Source: Diplodia intermedia
Taxonomy: Eukaryota > Ascomycota > Dothideomycetes > Botryosphaeriales > Botryosphaeriaceae
Length of the DNA: 64,000 nt
Reading direction: 5' to 3'
NCBI GenBank assembly: GCA_021495925.1
Contig: JAKEKT010000028.1
Span: 62,001 to 126,000 of the forward strand
The translations under genes and the position numbers were made by a program. Positions 1 to 12,900 of the stretch are shown here, one piece after another. The notes beneath the pieces are model-generated. The model was not told where the DNA came from and made no database searches. It saw only the letters and a program-made list of their open reading frames with translations. Position 1 is the first letter of the stretch, and each line of letters opens with the position of its first letter.

Positions 1-3000
1 AGCTTCTTCAGGGATGCCTACGAGGGCGGAGACCAATATCGCGGGGGAGCTCTGCGGGCAGAGCTGCGCTTGACGGAGCCAATGGTGAGGACATACATGG
101 CGAGCATTGCGTGTGCGTGGGCTGACTGGGATTCAGGTTCTCTGTAGCATCATGAAGTGGTGCTGGAGCAGGCTCCCTGGTGGCGTCGTCACCTGGGACG
201 CGTACGAGCTATTCCGCTCGGGAGAGCAGGGTAAGCGGCCCCGGAGTTGCAAAGGCCGCGCAAAAAAGCTGACCGTCTCAGACTCTGGCATGGCTAAGCA
301 TGCATTCGATACATTCATCCCGATTAGCGTTGATTCAGAAGCACGCAAGCAGATCATCACCGACTTCTTCGACCTGTTGGCTGCCATCTCTGCGCGTGGC
401 AAAAACAACGGTCTTGGGGGAAGGAAACTGTCAAGAATGGCCGGCTGGTGGGCCTTTGAGCACCCGGATCACGGAAAGGGGTTTGACGACGGATACAAGA
501 CGTGGAAGAGGTACATTTGTCTGCTCCGAGTCGGGAAACGTTGCTGACAGCTTTAGCGCCGCCGATGCCACGAGCCATCTCTTCTTCGCCTACCTGCGTT
601 CGCTAGCTCCGGAGGACAGGAACCTTAGTGGCATCAACACCCTCCCGCGCTCACTCCAGGCCTTGGTCAATCAGACCGAATACCCTCCCGAGCCGCCGAC
701 TTTAATGCAGACCACTACTACGAAAGTGGTTATGATCGTCGATTCCGTGTCGCCAACTCCGTTTGCCCTCTTGCGCAGAGCAAAGAACTTCGAATACCGT
801 GACGACGACAGACTTCTTCAGAAATTCTCTCAATACGAAGACCCCGTCCAGGCTTTGACGGACGAGTGTCGCCGTGTCCTGGTTGCAATTTCGTCGGCCA
901 ATCAGTCCAGTACTGCCGCTACTGAAGGTTCTGCCGATCCCTCCTGGTCGAGGTTTGAAGATTTGGGTTTCGGTTTCTTGGATACTTCGCTATCGTCTCC
1001 TACCAGCACTAGCAGTGGTCCTACGTCCTCGAGCCCCGCCAACGGACTCCGGACCACGCCACACGTTCGTTCCAACACCGGAGGACGGCCAACCACTCCC
1101 TCGTGGGCGGACTTTTTGTCAACTGGCTTCGCGGAGGGACAGTCGCAGACCTCTTCCCCTCCCATGTTGCTTCCCCCGGACAAAATTCTTCCTCCGATTG
1201 GCGAGGTCGCACGTGTCCAGAGTTCGCAGTCTCATTTGAGGACGTCTGAGGATGAGCTAGAACCTGGAGAACTCGCGAGCATCCAGACTTTCGACCTTGA
1301 CGACACATTCTGGTGGGTTTGGATGACGAGTTTGGCAATCGAAGAGCCCAATGAGCGGAAGGCGGTCTTTGGTCGCTGTGCACTGCTTGAGACGAACATC
1401 TCAAGTGGAAGGTGGCTTGTGCTGGAGGAACAGGTGAAGGGCGCTTCGGAGCCCGCTGAGGGCGCCTACATCGTGGAGAAGAAGAGTAAATTCAGCTTCA
1501 CCAGGCGTGGTCGCCTTGGCCGCCGGAAATCGACCGGCAAGAAGTTGCCGGTAAAGGAACCTTACGACCGGACCCAAACCGATACCCCCACGAGCAAGTC
1601 CAGCATTGGACCAGACCAGCACGCTCGCATTCAAGCTGCCGCAGCGCGTTTGGCTTCGCAGCAGAAGGAGCAGGAATCGCAAGAGGCCGCTCAGCGTCGC
1701 GGCAGAAGCGAAGAGTCGGCGGCGAAGACTAACAGCGTAATGACTTTGCAGCCTATGGTCGTGAGCGAGGCCGGTCCAGCGATGAAGTGGGCGCGTGCCT
1801 TCGACAAGGAGACGATTCGCGCTCAATACCTCGGCGACCCCGGTGCTGGCAGAGGTCTTTCGCGTGAGAATCTTGCTCTGTCCCCCAGTCCGACCTTTTC
1901 GAATGGTGGTCCCACTTCTCCTGGCGCACCGTCGACGAAGAGCGAGCTCCCGCCTCTGCCTAAAGAGCCCGGAACCCCGAAGAGTGTCCAGCGCAAAGCT
2001 CTGGCTCCATCCCCTCTTCCTCCCACCCCCAAGGACGAGAAGACCTCCAACGAAGCCGCGGCTGCGGCTGCTCAGGTGCCCCTCCCTCCGCCTAAGCTGG
2101 ACACCAAGATGGACAAGCCTCCCAACAACGTGCACCCCGCTCTTCGTGAGGATCAGAAGAAGAAGACTGTCTCACCTTCTGGTGTTGCTGAGAGGCGCAG
2201 AATGTTTGAAGAGAAGCAAGCTTCTGCCATTGTTGGCCCTGAGATCAAGAAGGAAGAGCACAAGAAGCTCAAGAAGCCTGCGCAGACGGGCGGCGGCGGC
2301 GGTGGTGGTGGCTTCAAGAAGCTGTTTGGCAAGAAGAAGGCTGCCACTGAGCCAGTTCAACCGCAAAGCTCTGAACCTGCTCCGGTTGCCAGCGGTGGCC
2401 TCCAGGTTCCCCAACAGCAGGGCAACGGTCTGGTTCGTACTCTTTCCGGAATGGGCCGCAAGAAGCCGATGCCCGCTGCGCCTGCTCCGGAAGCTCCCGG
2501 CGAGAAGACTGAGCCTGCCGCACCTATGCGTAACGAGGCTGTCATGTATACCGAGGACCGCCCGCCGCTCTCTCGTGTCCACACCGACGAGCGTGAGGAG
2601 GCTGAGGCGCAATTCTCCCGCTTCGATCAGGGACCTCTGGATGACCAGCCCGCTTTCGTCCCCGAGGACACGGATGACGAGGCTCTCACTCCCCATGCCA
2701 CTCACTTCCAGGAGGCGCTCGAGGAACCCGAGACTCCCGGCGGCGATGACGTTTCCCAGGCGGATGTCTCGTCCATCTCGTCGGCTTCCATCGACTTGGC
2801 GCAACAGGTGTCGCCCACCCAGGATCGCTGGGCACAGATCCGCAGGAACGCGGCTGACCGTGCCGCGCGCATGAGCGAGGACCAGTCGTACTCGCGCCCG
2901 CGCATCAGCGAGAGCCAGACTTCTCGCACGACCGTCGACGACGGCGACACCAGCGGTGAAGAGACGATCGAGTCTCGCGTTGCGCGCATCAAAGCCCGTG

Positions 3001-3062
3001 TCGCGGAGCTGACCGGCAACATGGATCAGTCTGGCAACATCGTCACTGGCGCCCGTCGCTAG
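1..3062 (+). CDS. MSB1: Msb1/Mug8-domain cell-polarity protein, 5'-truncated by window edge
   Basis: This is the C-terminal 970 residues of a protein whose start lies before base 1. The exons I see are 1-84, 137-230, 282-510 and 557-3062. The introns (85-136, 231-281, 511-556) are short, with GT-AG ends and internal GCTGAC branch strings; joining them restores the frame. The first ~260 residues read like the fungal Msb1/Mug8 domain (FFRDAYEGGDQYRGGALRAE, WWAFEHPDHGKGFDDGYK, AADATSHLFFAYLRSL). In yeast, members act with Cdc42/Rho signalling at sites of polarised growth. The rest is low-complexity, rich in Pro, Lys and Glu, with a Gly run near 2290 followed by Lys-rich FKKLFGKKKAA. The tail ends in a conserved-looking IESRVARIKARVAELTGNM. 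Family assignment is from memory of the domain; the exact role here is inferred. Confidence 0.8.
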
Positions 3063-6000
3063 AAATGATGTCCGCCGCGACTTTCGATCCAGTATCTTCT
3101 CTGAGCGTTTTTGCAGACCTGACTTCGGGCCCATGTCCTTTACATTTCCAACGACGCCGGCTATGGCCGTATTTTATCGCGATTCCCTGACCATGAATCA
3201 CATAATACTGCCAGAACGAAGCATTTGCGTCTGCCCCAGTTTCTGTTCGAGATACCAAATTGCGCCGGGTTATATTCCGTCAGTTTCATAGACTCAGCAA
3301 CTCCCGACTCCCTCCCATCTCTTTTCTCGCGTCTGCGTTCGAGTTAATCCCTTCTTTGTTGCGCATTTAGAATCGGCAAACCGCGGAATGATTCTCCTAA
3401 TCGATTTTTTCTTTCCGCGCGCACACCATGAGCGTACTCGTCACAACACACACCCAGTAATTTCCTTGGCTGCGTCTCTCTGCATTTTTTCTTCGGGTTG
3501 CCGGAAAACATACACAAAAGACACATGAGGTTGTGTGCGGCAAGGGGGACAAAGGAGGAGGAGGGAGAGCTTTTCAGTTCTCGCATAATATGGAGGTAGA
3601 AATACGGGAAAAGACGTTGGCGAATATCCGCGGTATCGGTTGATGGCCGCTTTTCTTTACTCTCTCGCCTTCTTCCTGCTTCATTTGATGCCGGGCGGTC
3701 CTGATCTATGCTTCACTTCAGTAACCGAAGCTCCACCAACCTGCGTTCTCGACCGGGCCATTTTCTCGCGGATACTGGTACCCTTTTTTTTTTCTCTCTT
3801 CTTCTTTCCTACTATCGAGTTTGATTCTCTTTCGTGTCGATTATACCCTTTCTGTGTTCGGTACTTGATTCTTCTTTTCTTCCCTTTTTTTTTTCCTTGG
3901 TGGAAGTAGTAGTGATAGTAGGTTGCGCGGTAGTTGCAGTCAGTCGGTCTCTTTCTGCTTGCCCTTCTTCTCGACGGTCCTTTTATCTCACCTCTACTTC
4001 CTTCGAACAGAGGAGCAGAGAGTGGGGGAACAGGAGCAGGAAGAGAGCGAAGAGAGAAAGAGGGAAAAATGAAGGTGTGAATGTAAGATGGAATCTTCTC
4101 CTTCCATTCCTTTTGATGGATGATGCGCGTCTTGCGTCTTGTTTTTTTGTCTTCTTGGTGAAAACTTGTCCGAAATGTCGATGACCACCAGTGCGGCTCG
4201 CATGGATCTGACTTCGATCTCTTCCTCTATCGGCCGGGCTGAAGTGGGGACTGAGCGGTGTGGTGTTCGCTGGTAACAAGAAAGAGAAGGCTTGTTGTTG
4301 TCCTCGCCCTCGAATTTTCTTCGGGTGATGTTCTCGCCACCAAGCTGTGTTGTACTTTGTTGTGTAAGCGTCTGTATATGCCAGGTCAACTGCAAGAAAC
4401 AATTGTACGATGCGCGTTTTCTGCGAAAGGGAGGTGGAAAGGGAGGAAACGAGCAATCGCACATGGGTAGTTGGGGGCGCTCGTCCGGGGGGATTTTGAT
4501 AATGTAGACGGGAAATGATGATACACACGTTCAGTAGGTCGAGTGGCTCTTGGAACTGTCTGTGAGCTTGAGGGGATCTTGATGGCCACCAAGTCGCCGT
4601 GGAAAACGTCTGTGTGCGGTGATGGAACTAGTGACTCACGTCGTGCATAGCCACGGCATGTGCTTTCATGAGATGCCCTATGACGTAACATGCCCCCTCG
4701 ACGAATGACCCGTGTACAGTTTAAAAGGATATTGAGGTGGTGGCGTTCTCTATATTCGCTTCACGCTCAAAGGCGTTTTGAATCAAATTTACTCGGGATT
4801 CCCAAACAACTGATCTTCTTTTCGGGTGTTTTGTGAAGATACGGCCGAGGCGACTTTTCGTCCGCATGCTCTCTGCTTTGCTCTACCCTACGCCTGGGAT
4901 TTAGGTGATGTCCGATAATTGATGCGAGAAGGTAGCATACGGTCATGATGGAAGACATCGAAAGGTGATGATGATGCTGTGGATGGCTTCCTGACGCTGA
5001 CGATGGGCAGTGGTTGGCTCATGTCCCGCACCAAGGTATGCAAGGGAATTCGCGGAGGCTTTCTGAACTCCTATGGGACAGACATAAGCGGAAACAACTT
5101 GGCAGGAGCAGTCTGTTGAGTGTTGAGGAGTAGAGGTATTAGTTTCTTGTTCGACTCAAATACTGGGACGAGAGGTGCCTTTATATTTGCTTTGAGGAGA
5201 ATATGGGTCAGATAGAGCGTCTGCTTGTGGAAATGCACATGACGCGCGTGATGCTGTCACCGGCTTAGCCGCGTGCTTGTCAGTCGGGCACATGGCGTTG
5301 CTTCACACAGCACATCTGAGGTGCGGGATGCAGCTGATCCGGATATTGCTCTTACATGTGTTGAAAAGATTTTGAAGATGATATAAAAGCCTCCCAACTT
5401 TTACTAGGGTGTGACAGCTAAACCTTCACTTCAGGTATCAAACTGTTAAGTCAACCTTATTACATGGGTTTTACTTTCCTTTGAGAAAACCTTCCTGAAG
5501 TACCCGCTGGGCTGTCTGGACTTCCAGCGGCATAAGAGCTCCAGGAGTTTCGATATTATGGCATCAAATGGTCAGCGAAATAAAGGTAGAATGGTGAGGA
5601 TCATTGTACCGCGATATTGGTGATGTCGGTTCGCGAGAAGCATGGACATGAGCCTACAACTTCATGTGCATGTTTACCTTAAATGTTCATGAATAGAGAG
5701 TATAGTGTACGTCGTAGCCTATGGAAGGATATGATTTTCCAAAACTCACACTGTTGAAGACTTGCAACAAGTGACTGCGACGTTGAGCAGCATCAAGGTT
5801 TTATGAGCATCAGCGTCAGTGGCCATGCGCTTGCCCAATTGAATCCACAGAATATTCGGTTGCTATAGCAATCGGGCACGCGCAAGAAGAAAGTGTGCCT
5901 TTGATCTTGTGTGATGACCGAAGCCGGAAGATGCGACTGTTCTTCATGTCCGAGTCTTATGCGCTCAAATTTCCTTGGTATTTATGGGCAATGACTGATG

Positions 6001-7895
6001 TGCAAACAGTTAAGTGGCACGCGTATGGCGGATGAAGGTCCCGATGAAGTCGAAAAGTGGACTCGTGCGTCGTATCACTCGACGGAGACACGAAGACGGC
6101 GTAAAAGAAGCACTTTCCAGGCTAATATATCTTCACCGGGCAGAGCGAAAGCTGGGTCTCTTGAATGCGGGTTGGAGTACAGACTCTGTTGGAAGCACCT
6201 GCATGCACATTTCATTACTCTCTCCAGCCGGCATCAAAAGGCAGTGCGGGTTCCATATGTTCCGGACCATCAGCCTGTAGTAAGTAGTATGTCTCCATGA
6301 TAATGATGATTTTCAGCATCATTGAGTAATGGTATTGAGAAGCATCGGTGTGCCTGGTTTGAAGAAGCACACTTGTTGGAGAAGGGATGCACTCGAGATG
6401 CAGCAGACCCGACAAACAGGTGTGGGTCGATAGATATTCCGGTCGCTAGCCCCAGTCGTATATGAATCGGTTAGGGATTCCTGTTGCTGAGGCTTGCGTT
6501 GACCAAAACATTGTGCTTGAGGTCGAGGCAATTATTTAAATGACAATGGCAAGCGAGGTCGTCACGAGCGTAGGACGTCCTTTGTGATACGAGGTCCATC
6601 AGCCGAAGCCAGGTTGAAACGCGATGATGCACCTGCTTGCGACGACGACGGGCGCTCTGCATGAATCGATTGGCGAGCAACTCGCCAAGCTGCTACCGCA
6701 TTCGGAGCATTTAGCCCACGTTCTCGGCGACGATCACATGTGCACGTCACAAAGGGATGAAACGGGCGATCGGCCAGCAGCCGGGCCAGTTTCGAACGGC
6801 CACCGTTCATCTCGACGCGAAATCGGCCACGCATGAAACAACCGGGTTTCCCAAACAAATGCTGGCCCATCGCAATTCCGCCCGGCCAGAGGCCATCAGG
6901 CGACGTCGCGTAAGATTACAAGCGTGCGGCTTGGCGGTGAGGGGCGGGCACTAATGACGCCATGGGGGGACAAGGGAACACAGGGGCCTGTGTGGGCTGC
7001 TGCTGCTGCTGCCGCCGGGCGTTTGCGGTGACTGGGAGCAGGGAGGTGCACGGGGAGCGGCGGTGTTGCGGTCGAGGTAAGCTTGTCACCAGCCAAAAAA
7101 GCTTGGCCTCGCGGGTATCCCCACAGCCAGGCAGAACGAAAGCTGCGTCTTCGACCGGGAGCCCATGTCGATCGCGGCTGCATCTCCGGTCGTCGGCACT
7201 TTGCCCGCTGGGGTCGGGGGCGTACATGGTCTCGAATCTTCACTTTCCCGATGGAGGCAGTAGAGGACGAATGCCTGTGCTCACCGACGGGGGCCCTGGT
7301 CCTCTCCGCGTCGTCGCTGCCAAAGCCGAGGCCGAGGGCGAGGGCGAGCAAGAGTGGCAGTTGCACTTACCTAACCGCGCCGACAAACAGGAAGGCACCC
7401 GATCTGCAGCACAAATCAAGCCAGCAAATCGGCATCAGTCGATCTTAACCCCGGAGCCCACCGCCCATGGCCCACTTCCCGCCGCAAGGCAGTTGAGCGC
7501 GTTTCGGCCGCGTGCAGCTCCTCTAAAACCATTCCCTCTCACTCGACCTCTCCTCACCACCAACCCTGCCTCAGCCTCTCCTCCCCCGCTCCCACTCCCG
7601 GCCCGGCGCCCGCTCCCTCCTTTGGTCCTCTTTGTTCCGGCCTCTAATAAACCCACCGCCTCACCCTCTTCTTTCCACCAGGAGACCACCAGGAACAATC
7701 ACCCGTGCTGAAGCCAGTAGCCTCCACTTCTCGGACCTCGTGCTTTGGGCTTTTTATCGCCGCGTCACCATAGCGTCGCGCCACACCGACCCGCACGGCT
7801 TTGCCCGCCGCACAACTGCCGGACTGCTTCCTTAAATTGTCCACATTCCTCCCTCAACAGGGCCATCGCCACCTGGATAGGCAGCAAAAATCATC
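3063..7895. other. Gene desert (4.8 kb), no supportable gene
   Basis: I find no open frame with coding character on either strand. The start is presumably 3' UTR of the Msb1-type gene. A strongly pyrimidine-rich tract covers about 3640-3960 (long T and CT runs), followed by a purine-rich tract around 4015-4070, the kind of composition common in fungal promoters and leaders. A TATAAAA-like string sits at about 5382 with no open frame behind it. From about 4700 to 6560 the sequence is less GC-rich than the genes. The last kilobase is GC-rich, with a CTG/CCG run near 7000, and is presumably promoter and leader of the transporter that starts at 7896. Confidence 0.6.
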
Positions 7896-9994
7896 ATGTC
7901 CTCGCCGCACGACGACGATGCGGCAAAGTCCGCCAACGCCCTCGAGCTTAACCCCGAGCCTGGATTCGGTGCCTCGGTCACCGACGATTCTACCCCCAGG
8001 AATGTGACCACTGCCGCCGCGCCGCTGGACGGTGCGAGCGCAGAAGCTGGTGCACCGCTGCAGGGAACGAATGTCGGCGAGGCTAAGCCGGAGCCCGAGA
8101 AGGAGAGGAGTGCCGCCAAGATTGCCATTATCATGTTTGCGCTGGGGGTACGTGTTCTTCTTTTTCTTCGACGAGCCGAGGGGGTAGAGAGTGGATGGGC
8201 TGCACATATGCGGCACTTCTGAGATGAATAGGGAAAAGACTGAAGAGCAAGGATTCACTAACACTTTCCCAGATGGCCGTTTTCCTCGCCGCAATGGACA
8301 TCACCATCATCACCACCGCCCTGCCGACCATCAGTGCTCACTTCCACTCTGCCGCCGGCTACACCTGGATCGGTTCAGCCTTCAACCTCGCCGCCGCCGC
8401 CTCGACGCCACTCTGGGGCAAGCTCTCGGACATTTTCGGCCGCAAGCCAGTCCTGCTCGTCGCTAACATCGTCTTCTTTATCGGCTCGCTGATCGCTGCC
8501 CTGTCCATCAACATTGGTATGCTCATCATCGCGCGTGCCATCCAGGGCGTCGGCGGCGGCGGCCTGATCATCCTGGTCAACATCGTCATTAGCGACCTCT
8601 TCTCCATGCGTAGCCGCGGCCAGTACTTCGGCATCATCGGCATGGTGTGGGCGCTGGCCTCCGCCCTGGGGCCCGTCATCGGCGGTGCCCTCACTCAGCG
8701 CGTGTCGTGGAGATGGTGCTTCTACATCAACCTGCCGCTCGACGGTGTTGCCTTCGCAATCATCGTCCTCTACCTCGACGTGCACAACCCACGCACCCCC
8801 ATCGGCGCCGGCCTGCGCGCCATTGATTGGGCCGGCTCGCTCACCGTCATCGGCGGCACCGTCATGCTGCTCCTCGGCCTCGAGTTCGGCGGCGTCACGT
8901 ACCCCTGGTCTTCGCCCACCGTCGTCTGTCTCATCGTCTTCGGCGTCGTCACCATCGCCGTCTTCCTTGCGCTTGAGTGGAAGGTGGCCAAGTACCCGAT
9001 CATGCCTCTCCGAATCTTCTCCAACCGCTCCAACCTGGCGTCCCTGGCGGCGTGCTTCCTGCACGGTTTCGTCTTCATCTCGGCGACGTACTACCTGCCG
9101 CTCTACTACCAAGCCGTCCGCGGCGCCGGCCCCATCCTCTCGGGCGTCTACCTTCTCGCCTTCGCCCTCTCTCTTTCCGTTGTCTCGGCCACCACCGGCA
9201 TCGTCATCAAGAAAACAGGCGCTTACTTGCCTTGCATCATCTTCGGTTTCGCCGTCCTGACCCTCGGCTTCGGCCTCTACACCGACATCGACGCGCACTC
9301 GTCCTGGACAAAGATCATCCTGTACCAAATCGTCGCCGGCATTGGCGTCGGTCCGAACTTCCAGTCGCCCCTCATCGCATTGCAGGCGCACGTCCACCCG
9401 AAGGACATCGCAACGGCGACGGCGACGTTCGGCTTCGTGCGCAACCTGGCCACGGCCATCTCCGTCGTCATCGGCGGCGTCGTCTTCCAGAACGAGATGC
9501 AGAAACACCAGGGCATGCTGTCGCGCTCGCTCGGCCCGCAACTCGCCGGCCAACTCGCCGGCGGCTCCGCAGGCGCCAACTCGGAAATCGTCGGCACCCT
9601 GCCCCCGGCGCAGAGGGAGGTCGCGCGGGAGGCGTTTGCGGATTCGTTGTCGCAGATGTGGATCGTGTACGTGTGCTTCGCGGGCCTGGGCCTGCTGGTG
9701 TCGCTGTTGATCAGGAGCAAGACGCTGGCGAAGAGCCACGAGGACCAGAAGGCGGGCATGGAGGCGGACGAGGAGAGGAGGGCGGCCAAGAGGAGCGCGG
9801 CGGGCGCCCAGTCGCGGGCGACGGCCAAGTCCGGCATGACGGGCTTGACGGGAACGACCATCGGTACCGCGGCAGAGACGACCGGGGAGAAGAGGTCGGT
9901 GGACGGGGGCAGCGCCGTGGATGTTCTGGGGGATGGCGAAGGGGAGAAGAGCGGCGGGAGTGCGAGCGCGAGCGCGAAGGATGTGCCGGCTTGA
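7896..9994 (+). CDS. MFS drug/toxin efflux transporter (14-TM DHA2 type)
   Basis: Predicted protein of 657 residues from exons 7896-8147 and 8273-9994; the 125-nt intron has a CACTAAC branch string. The N-terminus (about 80 residues) is hydrophilic and acidic. The first membrane segment carries the DHA-type start MAVFLAAMDITIITTALPTI, followed by the loop motif GKLSDIFGRKP and the drug:H+ antiporter motif C (ALASALGPVIGGAL). About 14 hydrophobic segments are visible and the last ~85 residues are polar, rich in Lys, Glu, Ala and Gly. It should sit in the plasma membrane and export small hydrophobic compounds or toxins by proton antiport; the substrate cannot be read from sequence. It stands alone between two long gene deserts, with no biosynthetic genes beside it. 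The start is the first ATG in frame. Confidence 0.88.
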
Positions 9995-12900
9995 GACAGA
10001 ATCGATCGGACGAGAGAGATGGGTGGTCATTTGAATGCTTGAAATACAAAAGTCCTTGGATGTCTTGAGCATGGCGTTCTGGCGGGCATTATATACGGAG
10101 TCTTCTCTAGGATTCATGAGAAGGGGAATGCATATGAAAAGAAGAATTGAACAGCATGATACGGACATGTTGTGTCACGATCATTTAAACTCTTCTCAGA
10201 TGTTGTCTTGGAGGTGATCTTTTGTACCGTTTACTCGGGATGTTGAACATCACGTCTGGATGTCTTGAAAGTCTGCATCTGCGCCCAGTTGTTTGTTTCA
10301 GCTACCCACGGACGGAACCTGTCACTCCACTCAAGGAAAGGCGAATACATGTCACTCGTGACCCGCCCCCTCCGCCAACAAGCTCTCTCGTGCACTTCGG
10401 TCGTGGTAGATAACCAGCCATATAAAAATGGGGGACTCGTCCGGCGCCTCCACCCCCTCTTCCAGAAACAACGCTTCTGCCCGCCCGGGCATGGACAAAC
10501 CAAAGACATACTTCGCGCAAACTGGCGGGCCCTTCTCTCCCCCTTCACACTCACAAGCTGACTCGCCACATGAGATCAGTGCCGGTGGGAGCCATCGGCA
10601 TTCGCCATCCATCCAATGTCAGCCTCACGATGACCAAATCGTCGTCGTCGTCAGCATCGGGACTTGCCGCACACCACCATCATCTTTCTACGATGCTGGG
10701 CGCCAGTGACAATAGGCCGGTGAAGAAGATGCTGGACTCGGGGTGACTGGCTGACTGGCTGACTGAATGAATGACTGGGGCGACGACGGGGAAGTGAAAC
10801 TTGATCCTGACGGACGCCGGCCCGCCACAACAGCAGTAGGTACCTCAGGTATGTATTCGGGATTATGAGTGAAGCTCATCTTTGCCCTGGGGTGGAAAGG
10901 CCAAAGCTGGCCGAGAAGGCGGGGTTTTATGGATGGTGGATGGCAGGGTGCAGGGCATGCAGGCAGGAAGGTTTGCCTCGTGACAGGCTGGCTCACGTTC
11001 TATGCGGGTGCGGTGGCCCGTGATGGAAGGCCGCGCGCGTGTGTCACCAGTTTCCGTGGTACGTGTCCTCGGTATAAAACGTTCGGTGCTGTCTTGGTAT
11101 CTGAGAAGTGTGAGGATGTGGGTAGAGAACTGGTGTGGAACCATATATCTAGGCGATGGGACGCGTGTACTGCGCCCCGCTGGGTTGGCGAGATGTACAA
11201 GGTCGCAGCCTGTGGACCGTTGCCATGAATCTCGCATGGCGCAGTTTCTATGCCTTTTGCTGCTCGGCATCGTGGAGCGCGTGTGCAGGCACTCGTCATC
11301 AACCCCCGTTGCTGGTGATACAGCATGCAGACCGATGGCCTGGTGTGAGGGTCGAGGAAACTTGGACAAGAACCTCACGCAACCCACCGCAGTTCGTCGT
11401 AAGTGACGTTCATGATCCTTAGTCTCGAACTTGTGCAGTCAAAGTCCATGAACGTTGGTTGCATACCGAAGCATGGGAAAGGATCGGTCAATGGCCTTTT
11501 ATTCACCGCACTCCGCAGCATGCGTGATATACTAAAGCTTGTCAGGTGCCGCAGACCTCCGGATCTTCAGCAAATGTCCCTGTGATAGGCATCACCCGGT
11601 GACCGGTGCACACCCAACGGACGCCTTGGCTTGTGCCGCCTCAAATTCCACCGTGGAATTCTCCCTTGACATTTGTATTTAAAGAAAGCTGTGTGCATTT
11701 CGAACCCTTTCTGAAACTGTCAAGGACAAGTTCTGCTAAGGAGCCTCTGAACATGGGAAAGTATCAAGGTACTGGTGTCGTGGCCCCCTCTCCTGTGGAG
11801 ATTGCGTAGCCTTCCGTCCAACGCGGAGAAATCAGGATATCATTCCGAGTCTCTATTCATCAGCAGAACACAATGGTAGAGAACGCTGAACTCAGAAGGT
11901 GATGTTCCGGTTTGCAGCTTGAAGCATTGCGGCAGAACTGCAGCATGACATCCTCATGCTGAGGGCCACCAACTAGTTATATGGGAGCAGGGATCCCGCT
12001 GGTGCTGGTCTGGGAGTAACCAAACCACCAAGAACCCCGGAGACAGAAAGAAAGAAGTGTACACCACCACTGCGCGGTACAGAAGCGGCCATAGACAGTG
12101 GCTTCAAGCGGTCCTGTCGGATGATATGATTTCCTTGGGCGATGAAGAACGACCCATGGCGAACTGATCTCCTTTTATATAAGAACGAGAATATCTCCGA
12201 GGAAAAGAAGACGTCAGGCCATTTCCCATACAATACGGAGAAACTGCATGACACATGATCCGGGGAAGTTTCACAGCATGCATATAGGCCGTCCTTCGAT
12301 GGAGGTTCAATTACCTTGACACAGCGGCAACAGTCTGTAGGATTTCAGTACGGAAAAATACACAGCCCACTCGTTCTGCCCTCTTCCTCGAAGCTTTACG
12401 ATATTTCGCCAGCACTTCACATCATGCCATCGAATGCGTGGAGATGGTACGCAGCATCATAAACCCATGCGTACAATCAGCTTAACAACCTGATGCTAAG
12501 GGATATGTGTCCTTATATGATAGGATACATATCATCTGGGTCATCTTTTCGAGACTGTGGAAGGCCACAGGAACGAGTTGCGTGAGGCTGAGCTGCTGAA
12601 GAAGTTTCGCCATATGAATCTCTTTGGAATGACCAATGTGATTCACACTGTCCCCGTCACTGTCGTCGGTGCATCGATGGTGGCAAGCAAGATGGGAAAG
12701 ATTCTTATAAATATACACTCATAGAAAGAGTCCACCGGAGGTCACAGGTGATCTTCTTACGGCATAACGCCTGGTCGTCTTGGAGCGAACTGGAGCGATT
12801 AGCTAGACATAAGCGCTATTGTTCTTTCTGGTTATTGGGAAAGGAATAGACGCTCTCAATTCTTAAAAATGATTGATTTCTCGGAGAGCTTTATAAATGA

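Noticed and set aside
3983..4528. 181-codon minus-strand frame in the first desert
   Set aside because: It overlaps the purine/pyrimidine tracts, contains long Phe/Leu/Ser runs from base composition, and matches no family.
5120..5180. GTTCGACTC string resembling a tRNA B box
   Set aside because: The flanking bases do not form a T-arm stem and no proper A box lies at the right distance.
8375..10168. 597-codon open frame antisense to the MFS transporter
   Set aside because: It mirrors the transporter coding sequence. Strong GC3 bias leaves antisense frames open; its sequence is a low-complexity Arg/Asp/Gly/Ala mixture with no motifs.
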